A DNA stretch of 64,000 nt from Trematomus loennbergii (lineage: Eukaryota > Chordata > Actinopteri > Perciformes > Nototheniidae). Below the pieces are notes generated by a model. It saw only the letters and a list, made by a program, of their open reading frames with translations. It was not told the DNA's origin and did not search any database. Of this stretch, positions 51,273 through 63,497 are shown piece by piece. The stretch's first letter is position 1. Each line of letters begins with the position of its first letter. The stretch lies in contig JAAOOA010000201.1 in the NCBI GenBank assembly GCA_012861695.1, positions 1 through 64,000 on the forward strand. Direction: 5' to 3'. The position numbers and the translations under genes are program-made.

Positions 51273-51939
51273 CAGAGGAGGGAGAAGTACTCAGATCTTG
51301 TACTTGAGTAAAAGTAGAAGTACTCAGATCTTGTACTTGAGTAAAAGTAGAAGTACTCAGATCTTGTACTTGAGTAAAAGTAGAAGTATTCAGATATTGT
51401 ACTTGAGTAAAAGTAGAAGTACTCAGATCTTGTACTTGAGTAAAAGTAGAAGTACTCAGATCTTGTACTTGAGTAAAAGTAGAAGTACCAGAGTGTAGGA
51501 ATACTCTGTTAGAAGAAAAAGTCCTGCATTCAAAATGTTATTCAATTAAAAGTAGAAAAGTATTAGCATCAAAATATAGTAAAGTACCAAAGTAAAAGTA
51601 GTCATTGTGCAGATTGGTCCATTTCAGAATAATATATATGATATGTTTTATAATGATTGATCATTAAAGTGTTCTCAAAGCTGGTAAAGGTGCAGCTAGT
51701 TTGAATGACTTTGTATACTGCAGGGTAGCTTGTGGATTTACTCCAGGTGGAACTAAAGTCTGATTTAACACTTGATTATATTTCACATCATTCATCCACA
51801 TCTGTAAAGTATTAAATAAATGTAGTGGAGTAAAAGTACAAAGTAGCATAACATGGAAATACTGAAGTGAAGTACAAGTACCTAATTTGTGCTTAAGTAC
51901 AGTACTTGAGTAAATCTACTTGGTTACTTCCCCCCTCTG
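51273..51939. mobile_element. hAT-type MITE with internal 33-bp tandem expansion
   Basis: It starts CAGAGGAGGGAGAAGTAC and ends GTTACTTCCCCCCTCTG in nop2 intron 1. Between 51,285 and 51,490 the block GTACTCAGATCTTGTACTTG plus AGTAAAAGTAGAA is repeated about six times at a 33-bp period (11 codons, hence an open frame). No 8-bp TSD could be read. Confidence 0.75.
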
Positions 51940-52386
51940 CATATGAAATACCATAGTTGGTTAAAACGTGTATCTTTGGTAAACTGAGTAACGTTAATAT
52001 GCTCATATCAAAGTCGGCCTCATTGCAAAAAGAATGATGCTCTTGTATGAGCTCCATTATAATGTTGTCAACGTAGAGCCAATTATAACTATCTTCTTAA
52101 TTGAAAACAATGTGTATGTGTGTTAAACTGAGATTTAGATTTAAAGTCTTGACCTGTAAAGTCACATTTTTGTAGTTTCTAGTTAGATTAGCATGAAGGA
52201 AAATCCCCTAAACAATCCCCCCATGTATGTGTAGGAATATTTAACATCTATGAGCTTTGCAGCATAACGTTGTCTATGCGTACCACAGACAGACGCTTCT
52301 CTACATGTTCAATGACAGCACTGTATGATTGGAATATGAAACATTACTTTCTTCTTGATTTCAGATCGTCAGTGTCATTTGGAGTC

Positions 52387-55300
52387 ATGGGTCGTAAATT
52401 GGATCCCACCACCCACGTGAAGAAAGGGCCGGGGAGAAAATCCAGGAAGCAGAAAGGAGCGGAGATAGAGTTGGCCAATTTCATACCTGAGGGTGATTAC
52501 CAGCCGATTATAAAGATGGATAACGCTTACCTTCAACTGCTTTTATCTTAATGACTGCATTGCTATGTTTCTAAAAGTGTTTCATTTCTGTTTGCAGAGG
52601 AAGCAACAGCGAAACGTCTGTCAAGCAGAGGCAGGAAGAGGTATGAGGTGGACTTATTCTGAACATTAATGAACTTTAGTCGTTTACAAGTTTCTAATTC
52701 CTGTTGTCTTTTCACAGAGCGGCAAAACGAGTCCTGAAAAAGAAAGCGCCTAAAGATGCCGCTCAGGAAAAACCAAAGAAAGGTAAGCACACCAGTCTCT
52801 GTGAACGTGAGGTTTTCTCTAGAAAATAACAAGTTAAAGGGGACCTATCATGCAAAATACACTTTTTGGTGTCTTTTATACATAACTATGTGTCCCCGGT
52901 GTGTCAGGGAACTCGTGCAGCGTCAGAAAATAAAACCCTCTCTCTTTTCCTCCGTACCCAAATCTCTAAAAACGGGGGTACAACGGAGCTGATCCAGATT
53001 TACGTCCGATATGACGTAATATCTGAAATGTGGACCCACGGCCCTATCAGAAACGTTGCTATCAAAACAATGCCCGACTGTTTTGGACGTAACATGGTCG
53101 GTGTTTACGTTAGCATCGCTAACACTCAGAGCTAACCTGTACTGGAGAGCATGTGTGTGAAGAAGCAGGAAATAAAAAGGAACTCACCTTGTGGTATAAC
53201 CGGCAAGAGAGAAAGCCTTTGAGCTCCATACTGTTTCAGAAATAATCCTTGATAATCCATGATATGGCGTTTCATCACGGCAGCATTTAGTTTAGACAGT
53301 AGCTGCCGGGTCCCGCATGAGCTCAGACCCCTCCTTTTTTATTTGTTATCAATTTTTTTTAAAGCTTTATACCCAAATCAGCACTTTTGAAACAGGAAGT
53401 GAAATAGAGGGATATGAGGCATGGCCACTTTAAATGAGTGTGACTTGAACTAGTGTTGCTAAAGTGATTATATCACAGCACATATCCACGGTGTTTATCG
53501 TCCGTTACCTTTTCCCTGAAGGATTCACTGATGAGAACAGTGAATGGTTGACACCAGCTAAGAGGAAGCGCAAACTGGAAGAAGCTGAAAGTGGGGACGA
53601 CAGCGATGAACACTGGGAGAACGAGGAAGATCTGGAGATGGAGGATGAGGAGGAGACAAAGAAAGGAATAAAAGAACAAGGAAAGAAGAAGAAGACTGCC
53701 AAAGTAGAAGGAGAAGAAAAGGAGGATGATGATGATGACGATGATGAAATGGTTGATGACTACGGAGCACCTGATGGCAGTGGAGAGGAGGAAGCAGAAA
53801 GTGATGGAGAGGTATGTGATGTAGTTCTGCCACATATTTTTCTTTCTTTATGACTGAAAATTGGGCCGTCATTTCTAAATAAATATCCAAATGTTATCAT
53901 CCAGATTGCAGATACAATCCCTGATTTTACTTCACTGTTAATGTATTAAAATAAAGCTCCTGGTTTTGTGGAGTGTATTAAAGTGTTCGATGGTCCATTA
54001 AAGATAGTATGAATGACCTTGTTTTGTTTACTTTTAGCTCCTTCCCATCGAGCGCGCAGCAAAGAAAGCACAACAGCTGAAGGAAGCCTTGGATCTGGAT
54101 AGTGATGACAGTGACAGTGATGAAGATGATGCTAAAAAGAAAAAGAAATCCGATTCTGATGAGGAGGAAGACACAGTGCAAGCCAACATGGATGAGATGG
54201 ACGCGTTCAAGCTCCCCGGGGCAGAGGAGAGTGCGAAAGAAGGTGAGCGGCTTTCCAAAAAAGTGTTTCTTTCACATCAAATTTGGTTATGCAAGAAGTT
54301 AGGGCTGTGCAATTAATCGTATTTTAATCTCGATTACGATTTTGGCTTGCCACGATTACGAAAACAACGTAATCGAAATAAAACGATTATTGTTTTTATT
54401 TAAAAAAAAAAAATGTAATTATTTTTTTTTATATATTTTTTTATTGGTTTTTCAGTTGAATTATACTTTAAGTTCAGGGTAATCAACTGTTAAAAACATA
54501 CTGTTCTAATTTTATTTTTTAATAAATGGATGTTTTCAAAGTAAATGGATAATCGTTTTTAATAATCGTGATATCAATTATTGACCAAAATAATCGTGTT
54601 TGATTTTTGCCATAATCGCACAGCCCTACAAGAAGTCTAAATCTTGTCTGTTTTTTGAAGGCATCCTGCCTCTGGACCTGAAGAGCATCCATCAGAGGAT
54701 AAAGGACAACATCGAAGTGCTCTGTAACTTCACAAAGCAGAGAGAAGAGGGGAAAGAGAGGGCCGAGTACCTCTCTCTCCTGAAGAAGGATCTGTGTACT
54801 TACTACAGCTACAACCACTTCCTCCTCGAGAAGTTAATGGACATCTTCCCCCTTTCAGAGGTGGCTCATTGTTCCCACTCATGTTGTACCAAAAGAGCAC
54901 ATTGTGATGTTTGCATCATGATTATAACAGAATAATGTACACAATTACAAGACTTTGCATATGTTTTGAGTTCTGTAAAAAATGCAAATACACTGATAAA
55001 TAATAAAAATCAATCTGTTTTTCCTTTCTCGCTCACAGCTGGTTGATTTCCTCGAGGCGAATGAAATCCACAGACCTGTCACTATCCGCACCAACACACT
55101 GAAGACCAGGAGGAGGGATCTGGCCCAGGTTAGTGCTCCGAGTGGGAGAGAGGGATTAAACGGCTAGTTTCTTGCAATTTAACTTATTAAAAAGCATGAA
55201 TAAAGTAGTCATTTATTTATTTTGTACACGATTTAACTGCATTATATGTCAAGAAATGTAACCTAACAATACGACTTTAAAAAATGCAGTTAGCATAAAC

Positions 55301-58228
55301 CAACAATGTGACATTTCAGAGAATTTTTTTATTGTCATCTCATCAAAGACTTCACTTTTATTGTCTAGTCTCAAATGCTGCCTTCAAGTGCTCATATGTT
55401 TAACATAACTTGTGTGTTTTTTCGTGTTTAGGCCCTGATCAACAGAGGAGTGAACCTTGACCCTTTGGGCAAATGGTCTAAAGTGGGTTTGGTCATCTAC
55501 GACTCCTCAGTACCCGTCGGTAAGTCTCAGCATCAACAATCTGACTTTATTGATTTTGATCTTTGAGTGGAGAATATCTGAGTTGACCTTTTCCCAAACC
55601 AGCTTTAACTGTGACTCTTCCTGTGTTTTATAAAAGGTGCGACCCGGAGTATCTGTCCGGTCAGTACATGCTGCAAGGAGCCTCCAGCTTCCTGCCCGTC
55701 ATGGCACTCTCTCCTCAGGAGGGGGAGTTAGTGCTTGACATGAGCTCAGCCCCAGGAGGGAAGACCACTTATATCGGTAAGATGTGCTGACATTTAAATA
55801 CAAACTTATGAAACTGTATAATGTTGACTAGAGATGATTATTCTCATTATAGTTTCATCTCCGTTTCTGTTGATTTTCAGAATATCTAAAAGTGGTGTGA
55901 AATGTGCATTATAGTTTGCCATAGCCCAACATGTCATATTTAAAATCCTTATTTAATCCAACCAGCAGTCCTAAATCCAAGAATATTTAGTTTACAATCA
56001 TGCATGAAGAAGAAAAGCAAAACAATGATTATATTTGAGCTGATATCAATGATTATTTGGTGCACTTGCTGAAAGTAAAAGCTGAAACAACTGTTGAATG
56101 TCACACGAGTGGACTCAGCTGTAATGTAGAGCAAATTAAGGCAAATGCAGCCTTTACTCGCATGCAAGTTAACAGTTTTTAACGATATATGTGAATGTTC
56201 CCCCCCTCAGCTCAGCTGATGAGAAACACGGGGACGATCGTGGCGAATGACGCCAACGCTGACAGACTGAAGAGTGTGGTGGGCAACATCCACCGTCTGG
56301 GCGTCACCAACACGGTGGTCTGCAACTACGATGGGAGGCAGTTCCCAAAGGTAACGTTAATACAGCGTTAACGTTTCAGATTTGTACAGACGGTGCATGT
56401 TTTGTCTCTGTCCGATTCGGTCATATGTCAAAACATTGTGAATGTTTTTTTTCTGAGGAGTGCTTTCTCCCAGAAATCAAATATTAAATTGTAAAAAAAA
56501 CGGTAGGGTTTTCTCAGCTTTCGATTTGTGAATAAAGTCATCAACCAATCATGTTTAGAGGATTATATAAAACCCCATGACATATACGCTGCATAAATGT
56601 TTACCAGAGAGAACTCAAACTCAGCCAGAGCATTTTGTTATAAAAAAACTCGTTAAAATAGTTTAGAGTATTCAGTGCAATTACATTTGATTTATTGAAT
56701 TCATGTTTATTCGTCATGCCCCCCCCCCATGTGTAGAGGCCTTGATACTACAGTTTTCGGCAGTATTCTGACTTACTGATTTCATTTGTTTCCTGCAGGT
56801 GATGGGTGGATTTGACCGAGTGCTGCTCGATGCTCCCTGCTCAGGCACCGGAGTCATCGCTAAAGATCCGGCTGTGAAGACCAGCAAGGTAAAACAACAT
56901 TCACTGTTCACACATACGGTCATACAGATCCTTACTGTAGGTTTTAAATAGTGTTTAATACTTGTTCCCACCCTGTTATTCCCTGACAGGATGAAGGTGA
57001 CATCCAGCGCTCTGCTCACCTACAGAAGGAACTGCTTCTGTCCGCCATCGACTCCGTCAACGCTGAGTCCTCTACGGGAGGATATGTAGTCTACTGCACT
57101 TGCTCCATTATGGTATGTGTTCTGCGTTAAGGGGTTGCAATGGTGAAAGATCTTCCTTTTTAAACTTCCACACATTCCCTTTGTTAGCTTCCCTATATTT
57201 ATGTACGAGATCAGATGAGATTTCTCCGTCTAGATGCATTTTTCCTTAAATAAACATGTGTATACCACTGCAATCCTACTGTATATGCAGCTATACATTT
57301 TGTGTGAGTTTTTAGCAGAATCATTTGGATACTGATCAAAATGTCTTCTCCCAGGTGGAGGAGAATGAATGGGTGGTGGACTACGCTTTAAAGAAAAGGA
57401 ACGTCAAATTAGTTCCCTGCGGACTTGACTTTGGCAAGGAAGGCTTCACCAGGTAAAGGAGATAACCAATGAGTTGAGTTATTGAAGGCAAATACTCTCA
57501 AAATCTCTAACCCTTACTTTGTTTTTTCAGGTTTAAGGAACGTAGATTCCATCCAACTCTGAAAATGTCTCGCCGATTTTACCCTCATACCCACAACATG
57601 GATGGGTTTTTTGTGGCAAAGTTTAAGAAATTCTCCAATGTAGTTCCAATTACACCAGTAGTAAAAGGTAACGCTTTATCCAACATCACATGCCAACTTT
57701 AACCATGTTAGTTAACCTGTTTAACATATACTCATCCTGTGTTGTTTTGTAGAAGAAGAGGAAACTGGAGAGGCTCCTGAGGCAACAGTGGTCACAGAAT
57801 CTCCTGAAAAGAAACCCGCCAAAGGTGACAAGAAAAAGAAGATCGTCCCCGGAAAGGCAGTCGGCTTGAAGGGAAAACCCCAAACCAACGGGACAGCGAC
57901 CAAGAAAAAGACGATCGTCCCCGGAAAGGCAGGCGGCTTGAAGGGAAAACCCCAAACCAACGGAATGGCAGCCAAGGCAAGGCAGGCAATCGTGAAGTCA
58001 AAAGGCAAAAAGGACTCACCTGCGGGACCAACACAGGCAAAGAAAGCCAAGATGGATGGAGAGACTGTGAAAGGGGCCATGGCCAAGAAACCTGCAGCGA
58101 AAACAGCTGATGAATCGAAAGCATCAACGGCTGACAAACAGAAGAAATCACCCATGAAGGAGAAGAAAAGGATGGGAAAGAATAAATTCAGAAAGCTACA
58201 AAGCCTGTTGAAAAATGAAATAGAGTGA
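52387..58228 (+). CDS. nop2: NOP2/NSUN1, 28S rRNA cytosine-5 methyltransferase
   Basis: A nucleolar SAM-dependent enzyme for large-subunit rRNA m5C and 60S assembly. Coding exons: 52387-52492, 52598-52640, 52718-52782, 53522-53811, 54038-54242, 54661-54860, 55039-55128, 55432-55519, 55637-55776, 56211-56350, 56799-56888, 56990-57112, 57355-57452, 57531-57667, 57753-58228. The start is [18 protein letters not shown], as in known NOP2. An acidic/Lys-rich N-terminus is followed by the NOL1/NOP2/Sun domain: SAM-binding [10 protein letters not shown], catalytic DAPCSGTG (Cys about 470) and YCTCS (Cys about 522-524), then the [14 protein letters not shown] motif. The Lys-rich tail has a 23-aa direct repeat (IVPGKA...KGKPQTNG). 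The exons total 2,291 nt, one base short of a whole frame. The loss is in exon 10 at about 55,643, where ACCCGGAG replaces the expected ACCCCGGAG of GATPEYL, most likely a sequence error. The exon 7 donor GTGGCT is weak. Confidence 0.96.
52834..53433. mobile_element. TTAA-flanked piggyBac-like MITE in nop2 intron 4
   Basis: Bounded by TTAA at 52,834-52,837 and 53,430-53,433, with imperfect inverted ends (TTAAAGGGGACC versus TTAAAGTGGCCA). It contains the family word CCTATCATGCAAAATAC, also found inverted in the fucolectin introns. Confidence 0.6.
54300..54628. mobile_element. hAT-type MITE with 8-bp TSD in nop2 intron 6
   Basis: The ends TAGGGCTGTGC and GCACAGCCCTA are flanked by CAAGAAGT (54,292-54,299 and 54,629-54,636). 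It is 329 bp, AT-rich and rich in ATTAATCG/CGATTA words. It ends 32 bp before exon 7, so its flank lies within the splice-acceptor region. Confidence 0.93.
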
Positions 58229-58501
58229 TGCTGTGTACAGCGGGATGAATTTATCTAGATTATGTAGGAGCTTTCTAGAGCTACTTAACGGACCCAGATT
58301 TCTTCAGATAAACGGTGTTTTATTACAGTGTTACTGTATGTTTCAGTCGGATATTATTTGTAATACCTGTGTACAAATGGATTCGACTAGTTGGCGTAAA
58401 TTGGGTCCTCCCTTTTTATTGTATTCAAGAATATTCATTATGTTTGTCTGTTGATTTAATTGCAGGGTGGGATTACTTCCATAAATCTGTGAAACAATAA
58501 A
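58229..58501 (+). other. nop2: nop2 3' UTR and polyadenylation signal
   Basis: About 270 bp follow the TGA at 58,226-58,228. A canonical AATAAA is at 58,496-58,501. Confidence 0.8.
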
Positions 58502-59106
58502 TCTTTTAAGATATCTTTCTCATCACTTGTTTGATTTGTCTTCCTTTTAATGTTTACGCCAACATTTTCAAGCCAGCTATAAATAAACCCTTTTCAAATT
58601 GTAGCTTTCACTCCTTTTTCTTTGGTTACATATAAGACATTTACCTTACTAATTACTAACTAATGTTTTATTATTAGTATAGTTTCATATCTCTACCAAA
58701 TAAATTAATGTCCAAATGTCTTTCTCTCATTGAAATTATGACTGACAATATATCTTGAATTTGAGTTCTGACTGACCATAATTAAAAAAATAAACATTTG
58801 TCTAATTTCAGATATTGAAAATTAACACAAATCTACACAATTCAAGTGTGTATAAGTCTTATTGTAACATGTTGAATATTAAGTCCTAAGTGATCATAAT
58901 TAAATTGCAGAAATATTCCTAAACTTAAACTTGCAATATCCAGCTTGTGTTAAAGACATTTGGTTATATATATAAGATACATTCAAATTAAATTACCACT
59001 TGGGATGTGAATGTGTGCTGGAACACCACTACTCTTGCGAGTGTGGAATCAACCAATCAGATAGCTCCATTCCGGACCGGAAGCTGTGTTGTTTACATTT
59101 TCTAAG
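58502..59106. other. nop2-ing4 intergenic region with the ing4 promoter and 5' UTR
   Basis: AT-rich until about 58,980. The last 100 bp before the ing4 ATG are more GC-rich (CCGGACCGGAAGCTG contains an ETS-type CCGGAAG site) and are the likely promoter/5' UTR. No other gene is seen. Confidence 0.5.
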
Positions 59107-62100
59107 ATGGCGGCGGGGATGTATTTGGAGCATTATTTGGACAGTAAGCTGTTTTTTTAACCGTTTAACACATTAAAAAAATTCATCCCACTTATCTAAT
59201 TTCATACTTTGTATTTCGCTGAGCAATGAAGCCTCGAAACAACCCGTGTGGGGAACGGAAACATGTAACCGTTTCCCCAACGGTCAGCGGGTTTGGGCTC
59301 TGACTATTTCCTGGAATAGCGAATCTCCCAGTAGCAGATACATGATGCTATATGAGATTACATTGTGTTCATTTGACTGACCTAGTTTAGATGAATTAAA
59401 CAAGTAAAAGATAATTGTATTTATGTGTCTTGTTGTTATTTGCATAAATTGTGAATGCTGATTTTAAGCGCTAATATGTTAGCCTAGTGCATCACGTGAT
59501 TAAGCTAGCTTCTACACGTCAACGTTTCCTTTTCAGAACCGCTATTAATCCGTAATCAATGTAGTGTTTTGCATATTTTAAATGTGTTTTAATTATGGGT
59601 TGTTTAACCCCGAGCATCGCGTGATTAAGCCAGCCGTTCTGCATTAACGTTTCCTTTTCAGAACCGCTTTTAATCTGTTATAATGATGAGTTTTATATAT
59701 TTTATGTGTTGTTTTGATTATATTTTTATGTTTTTTTTTAACTCTGTGAAGTGCCTTGGAGTTTCTTGAAAGCGCTCTATAATTAAAAATGCATTCTTGT
59801 TATTATTGCACTGTTTCATGTTGATCTGGCTGAAGGCGGGATTATACTGACTGTTGTCTCCCTTCTCAACAACAGGCATAGAAAACTTGCCCTTTGAGCT
59901 GCAGAGAAACTTCAATTTGATGAGAGATCTAGATCAACGCACAGAGGGTGAGAGAAATGAACTCTGTATTTTCTGTGGATCCTAACCCTGCAATTGTGTG
60001 AAAAAGCTTGTTCTCTGTACTTGTAAAAGCCCACTTTCATGTCTCCTCTTTTAAAACAACCTCATATTTGCATCTATGCAAGGGATTCCTAATCAAATCT
60101 GAGGGGTCACAAGATGAAAACGAGGTTAAGAAAGTAGAGAATCAATTACTTCTTCTACTAATGTTTGCCTTTTTGTGGGAAATACTCAATATTTGGACCC
60201 TAAGGGAGTCATAGGCTAAACATTGTTGAAAGCCATTGATTACATTACATTTCATTTAGCTGACGCTTTTATCCAAAGCGACTTACAATAAGTGCATTTG
60301 ACCAACAAGATACAAAGTTGAAGAAAACAGAATCATATAAGTACATCAGGTTTCATAGAGCCAAAACATTTCAAGTGCTACTCAACTGGCTTTAGATAAG
60401 CCAGTCCTTTATTAGTATATAAGTGCTTTGTTAGCAATTCTTTGTTAGTAATTCTATCGCTCGAAGTGGAGTCGAGCGATAGAACTTACTTGATCCACAG
60501 TAGAATACTAGTATTGTGGTTATGAATATATTTATAAAGAGCTATGCACAGTTGTTTTCATTTCAGCTTTACTTTAGTTAATGACTCTGTGCATATTTAT
60601 TCCCATATTTATGTTAATGGTAATTGTATGTAGTGCCACTACAACACAGCAAATGTGCTATATCGTGCTATATTGTTTATTCTTACTGTTTGTGCAAATG
60701 CACCATCAGGATTGCCTCTTAATTTCTTTAGAATTTTTGCTTTAACAATAACAAATATTCTAATAATTGACGTTTGTCAATTCAGTGTACTAGTTTGTGA
60801 ATTATATGTTTTAATATTCTGGGAGTTCATGTATCACTAAAATTAAGTAGTGCAATTATTTCTGTATATTCGAGAAGTAGGTTTATTTCCTTTTATGTAT
60901 TTTGAGTAACATTGACCAAACAGTTAAGAGTTGTATAGAAGTTTAACTTAACTTAGCTCTACTTGTCTCTCTCTCTCTCAGATCTAAAGGGACAGATAGA
61001 CTCTCTGGCTAAAGAATACACAGCCAACGCCCGGACGCTGTCCTCTGAACAGAAGCTGTCCATACTGAGGCAGATTCAGCAGTCTTACAGTAAATGCAAA
61101 GAGTTTGGAGATGATAAGGTGCAGCTGGCCATGCAGACCTATGAAATGGTTAGTATCTTTAAAAAAACTGTGTTCTCTATATACATCTCTAGGTAATATA
61201 AGTGGGAAAACAATGTCGTCCAACGTGCCATAATCATAATAAATCTGTTGTATTTTCTGCAGGTCGACAAACACATCAGACGTCTGGACACAGACCTGGC
61301 TCGGTTTGAAGCTGACTTGAAGGAAAAGCAGATAGAGAGCACGGACTATGATTCCACCTCGAGCAAGGGCAAGAAAAGTGTGTTTCCATTTCATTTGCTT
61401 AATATCTATTTGCCTTGCACAGAGCACTGTCAGGGAGTCCAAATCCAAGCTTTATGATATCATTCAAGTTTCAAAGGTTTTATTGTCATATGCACATAAG
61501 CTACAGTGTAGAAATGGCAATGAAAATCTTATGACCCAAGCTCCTCCAACGACGCAATATATAATAAAGTGCTTGTGTGATTCCAGTTGAAACCAGACTG
61601 AAGGAAAAGAAGACGGCTAAGACCAGATCTAAAGTGAAGAGCTCGGATGAAGATGGCAGCCCCAAGAGTGCACAGAAGAAAGTCAAACTCCTTCAGCCGT
61701 ACGTTGTGTAGCTTCATTCCTGCTGTCTTGACTTCTCAGATTCAAAGTACACACCTTTTTAGTTCGTTAAATGATCATTCTCACATTAATTATTATCTCT
61801 CAATCATCAGAGGAGAATTCAACAGCCCTGCCACTAACTTTGGGAACGTTCACCCTTCTGATGTGCTGGACATGCCGGTGGACCCCAACGAGCCCACCTA
61901 CTGTCTGTGTCATCAGGTCTCCTACGGCGAGATGATCGGCTGCGACAACACTGATGTGAGTTTGGTTTCTCAGCCCCGTCAGTCTCAGTCCAGGGCCATG
62001 AAGTACCCTTTGGATGTTCATTTACCAACTTATTTTATATATTTCGCCATTATTCAGGGTTAATACTTGGAAGAATGTTGTTTGAGAATATTAAATTAGG

Positions 62101-63497
62101 CGGGAAAAAGCTACAAAAAGTCGCTTGCATTGCTCTTTACTTATTTATTTACTTTTTTTGTCGATAAATAATGCTTTGCATCAGTTGCACTTACAGCAAA
62201 AGTCAAGGGGAAAAGAAATATGTGTGTATAATTGGTCCTCTGATAGTGGAGACTTTTGCTAATGACATTAAGAACTGAAAATGTACAAAAGAGGAAAAGG
62301 AACAATGATAAGAAACTGGGATGAATTAAATTAAAGAGGACAGAAAAGTGAACATGGCTCACAATAGATTTTTCGTTTCAAATACAAGTACAACATTGTT
62401 GCATAGAGAGGCGAAGTCCCGCCCTTCTACTTCCGACCCATGGGACCTTATTTTGGAAAAATGATGTATTGAAGTCAATGGGGAGAGAAAGATTATCTTT
62501 CGATCCCGTTTGAATTGTGCCACGAATTACACATATGATGTTTGTCAATCTTAAAAAATAATTTCCATGTCAAAAAGTCACAGTTTGTCGTAAAACTGTT
62601 GAAATATAAGACTGAAAAATACGCAACTAGAAAGACTACAAATCCCAGAGTCCCGGTCCCGCATGCTGGCTCTTAGGAACCGACTAACTCCCTTGTGTGT
62701 ATGTACAGCTCTCAACATGCCCAGACTTGGAGTGATTTTCACCTCTTTTAATACTTTCGCCTCATTCTGAAAGAAAGAAGTGAAATGTGCCAACGTGACG
62801 GCCGTCTTGGTGTGTGGTGCGAGACGGGAGATGTAGTTCATTGAGCGGTTTCACACAAAAAAAAGTGTTACTTCACAGTTTTATTTTTTTGACTTGCAAA
62901 ATTATCTTTTAAATTGACAAACATCATATGTGTAATTCGTGGACAATTCAAACGGGATGGAGAGATAATCTTTCTCTCTCCATTGACTTCAATACATACT
63001 TTTTCTGAAATAAGGTCCCATGGAGGTCCCCCGGAAAGGGAGGGACTTCGCCTCTCTATAGACTATTTTAAACATTCATAATAGAAATATCCATAGGCAA
63101 AATAATGACTTGTTACAGAAAAGATTAAAGTTAGAATTTCTGAAAACATTTGTGCTAAATTTCCTTTTTGGGACAATTCCCGTATAAAAACAATGCATGT
63201 ACCCTCGTTGTGTCTGGACTAAGTGCTCCATTTGCATGAAAACTTAACAGCACATTTTCTTTTTGTCTCCTCTCTAGTGCTCCATTGAGTGGTTCCATTT
63301 TGCATGCGTGGGCCTGACAACCAAACCCAGAGGCAAATGGTAAGAAACTGTCGACTGTCCCCAGGTCCAATGTGAACAATGGGAGTGTGAATTGGAGTGT
63401 GAATTGGTAATCAATTATTCAGTCACCTACATGTGTTTTTATCTCTCCTCTGTGCAGGTATTGTCCACGATGCTCTCAAGACAGAAAGAGAAAATAA
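59107..63497 (+). CDS. ing4: ING4, inhibitor of growth family member 4
   Basis: A nuclear reader of H3K4me3 that is a subunit of the HBO1 histone acetyltransferase complex. Coding exons: 59107-59143, 59876-59947, 60982-61148, 61263-61377, 61587-61698, 61811-61955, 63278-63339, 63458-63497. They sum to 750 nt, that is 249 aa plus TAA, exactly the usual ING4 length. The N-terminus [32 protein letters not shown] and the coiled-coil region to about residue 110 match ING4. ING5 would read [13 protein letters not shown] basic NLS-type linker ([18 protein letters not shown]) is followed by a C4HC3 PHD finger from about residue 197: [26 protein letters not shown], ending DRKRK. All splice sites are GT-AG and no frame lesion is present. 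Confidence 0.97.
59480..59735. repeat. ~130-bp tandem duplication in ing4 intron 1
   Basis: CATCACGTGATTAAGC...AACGTTTCCTTTTCAGAACCG is repeated as GCATCGCGTGATTAAGCCAG...AACGTTTCCTTTTCAGAACC at an offset of about 130 bp, with moderate divergence. Confidence 0.8.
60235..60320. repeat. Fish interspersed repeat tail (TTTAGCTGACGCTTTTATCC)
   Basis: CATTACATTTCATTTAGCTG followed by ACGCTTTTATCCAAAGCGAC is a very common teleost repeat tail. It is short and truncated. Confidence 0.6.
62404..63059. mobile_element. Foldback MITE in ing4 intron 6 with long inverted repeats
   Basis: The outer ends are TAGAGAGGCGAAGTCCC and GGGACTTCGCCTCTCTA. The inner arms (GTTTGAATTGTGCCACGAAT, ACACATATGATGTTTGTCAA and their complements) extend the inverted repeat to about 180-190 bp per side, around a 300-bp core. 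Flanking TA is compatible with a 2-bp target duplication. Confidence 0.85.

Noticed and set aside
53473..53890. Minus-strand ORFs opposite nop2 exon 5
   Set aside because: They are antisense shadows of the acidic, purine-rich exon.
59107..63497. ING5 instead of ING4
   Set aside because: The MAAG start, the [12 protein letters not shown] segment and the 249-aa total match ING4. ING5 has a different start (MATA) and linker.
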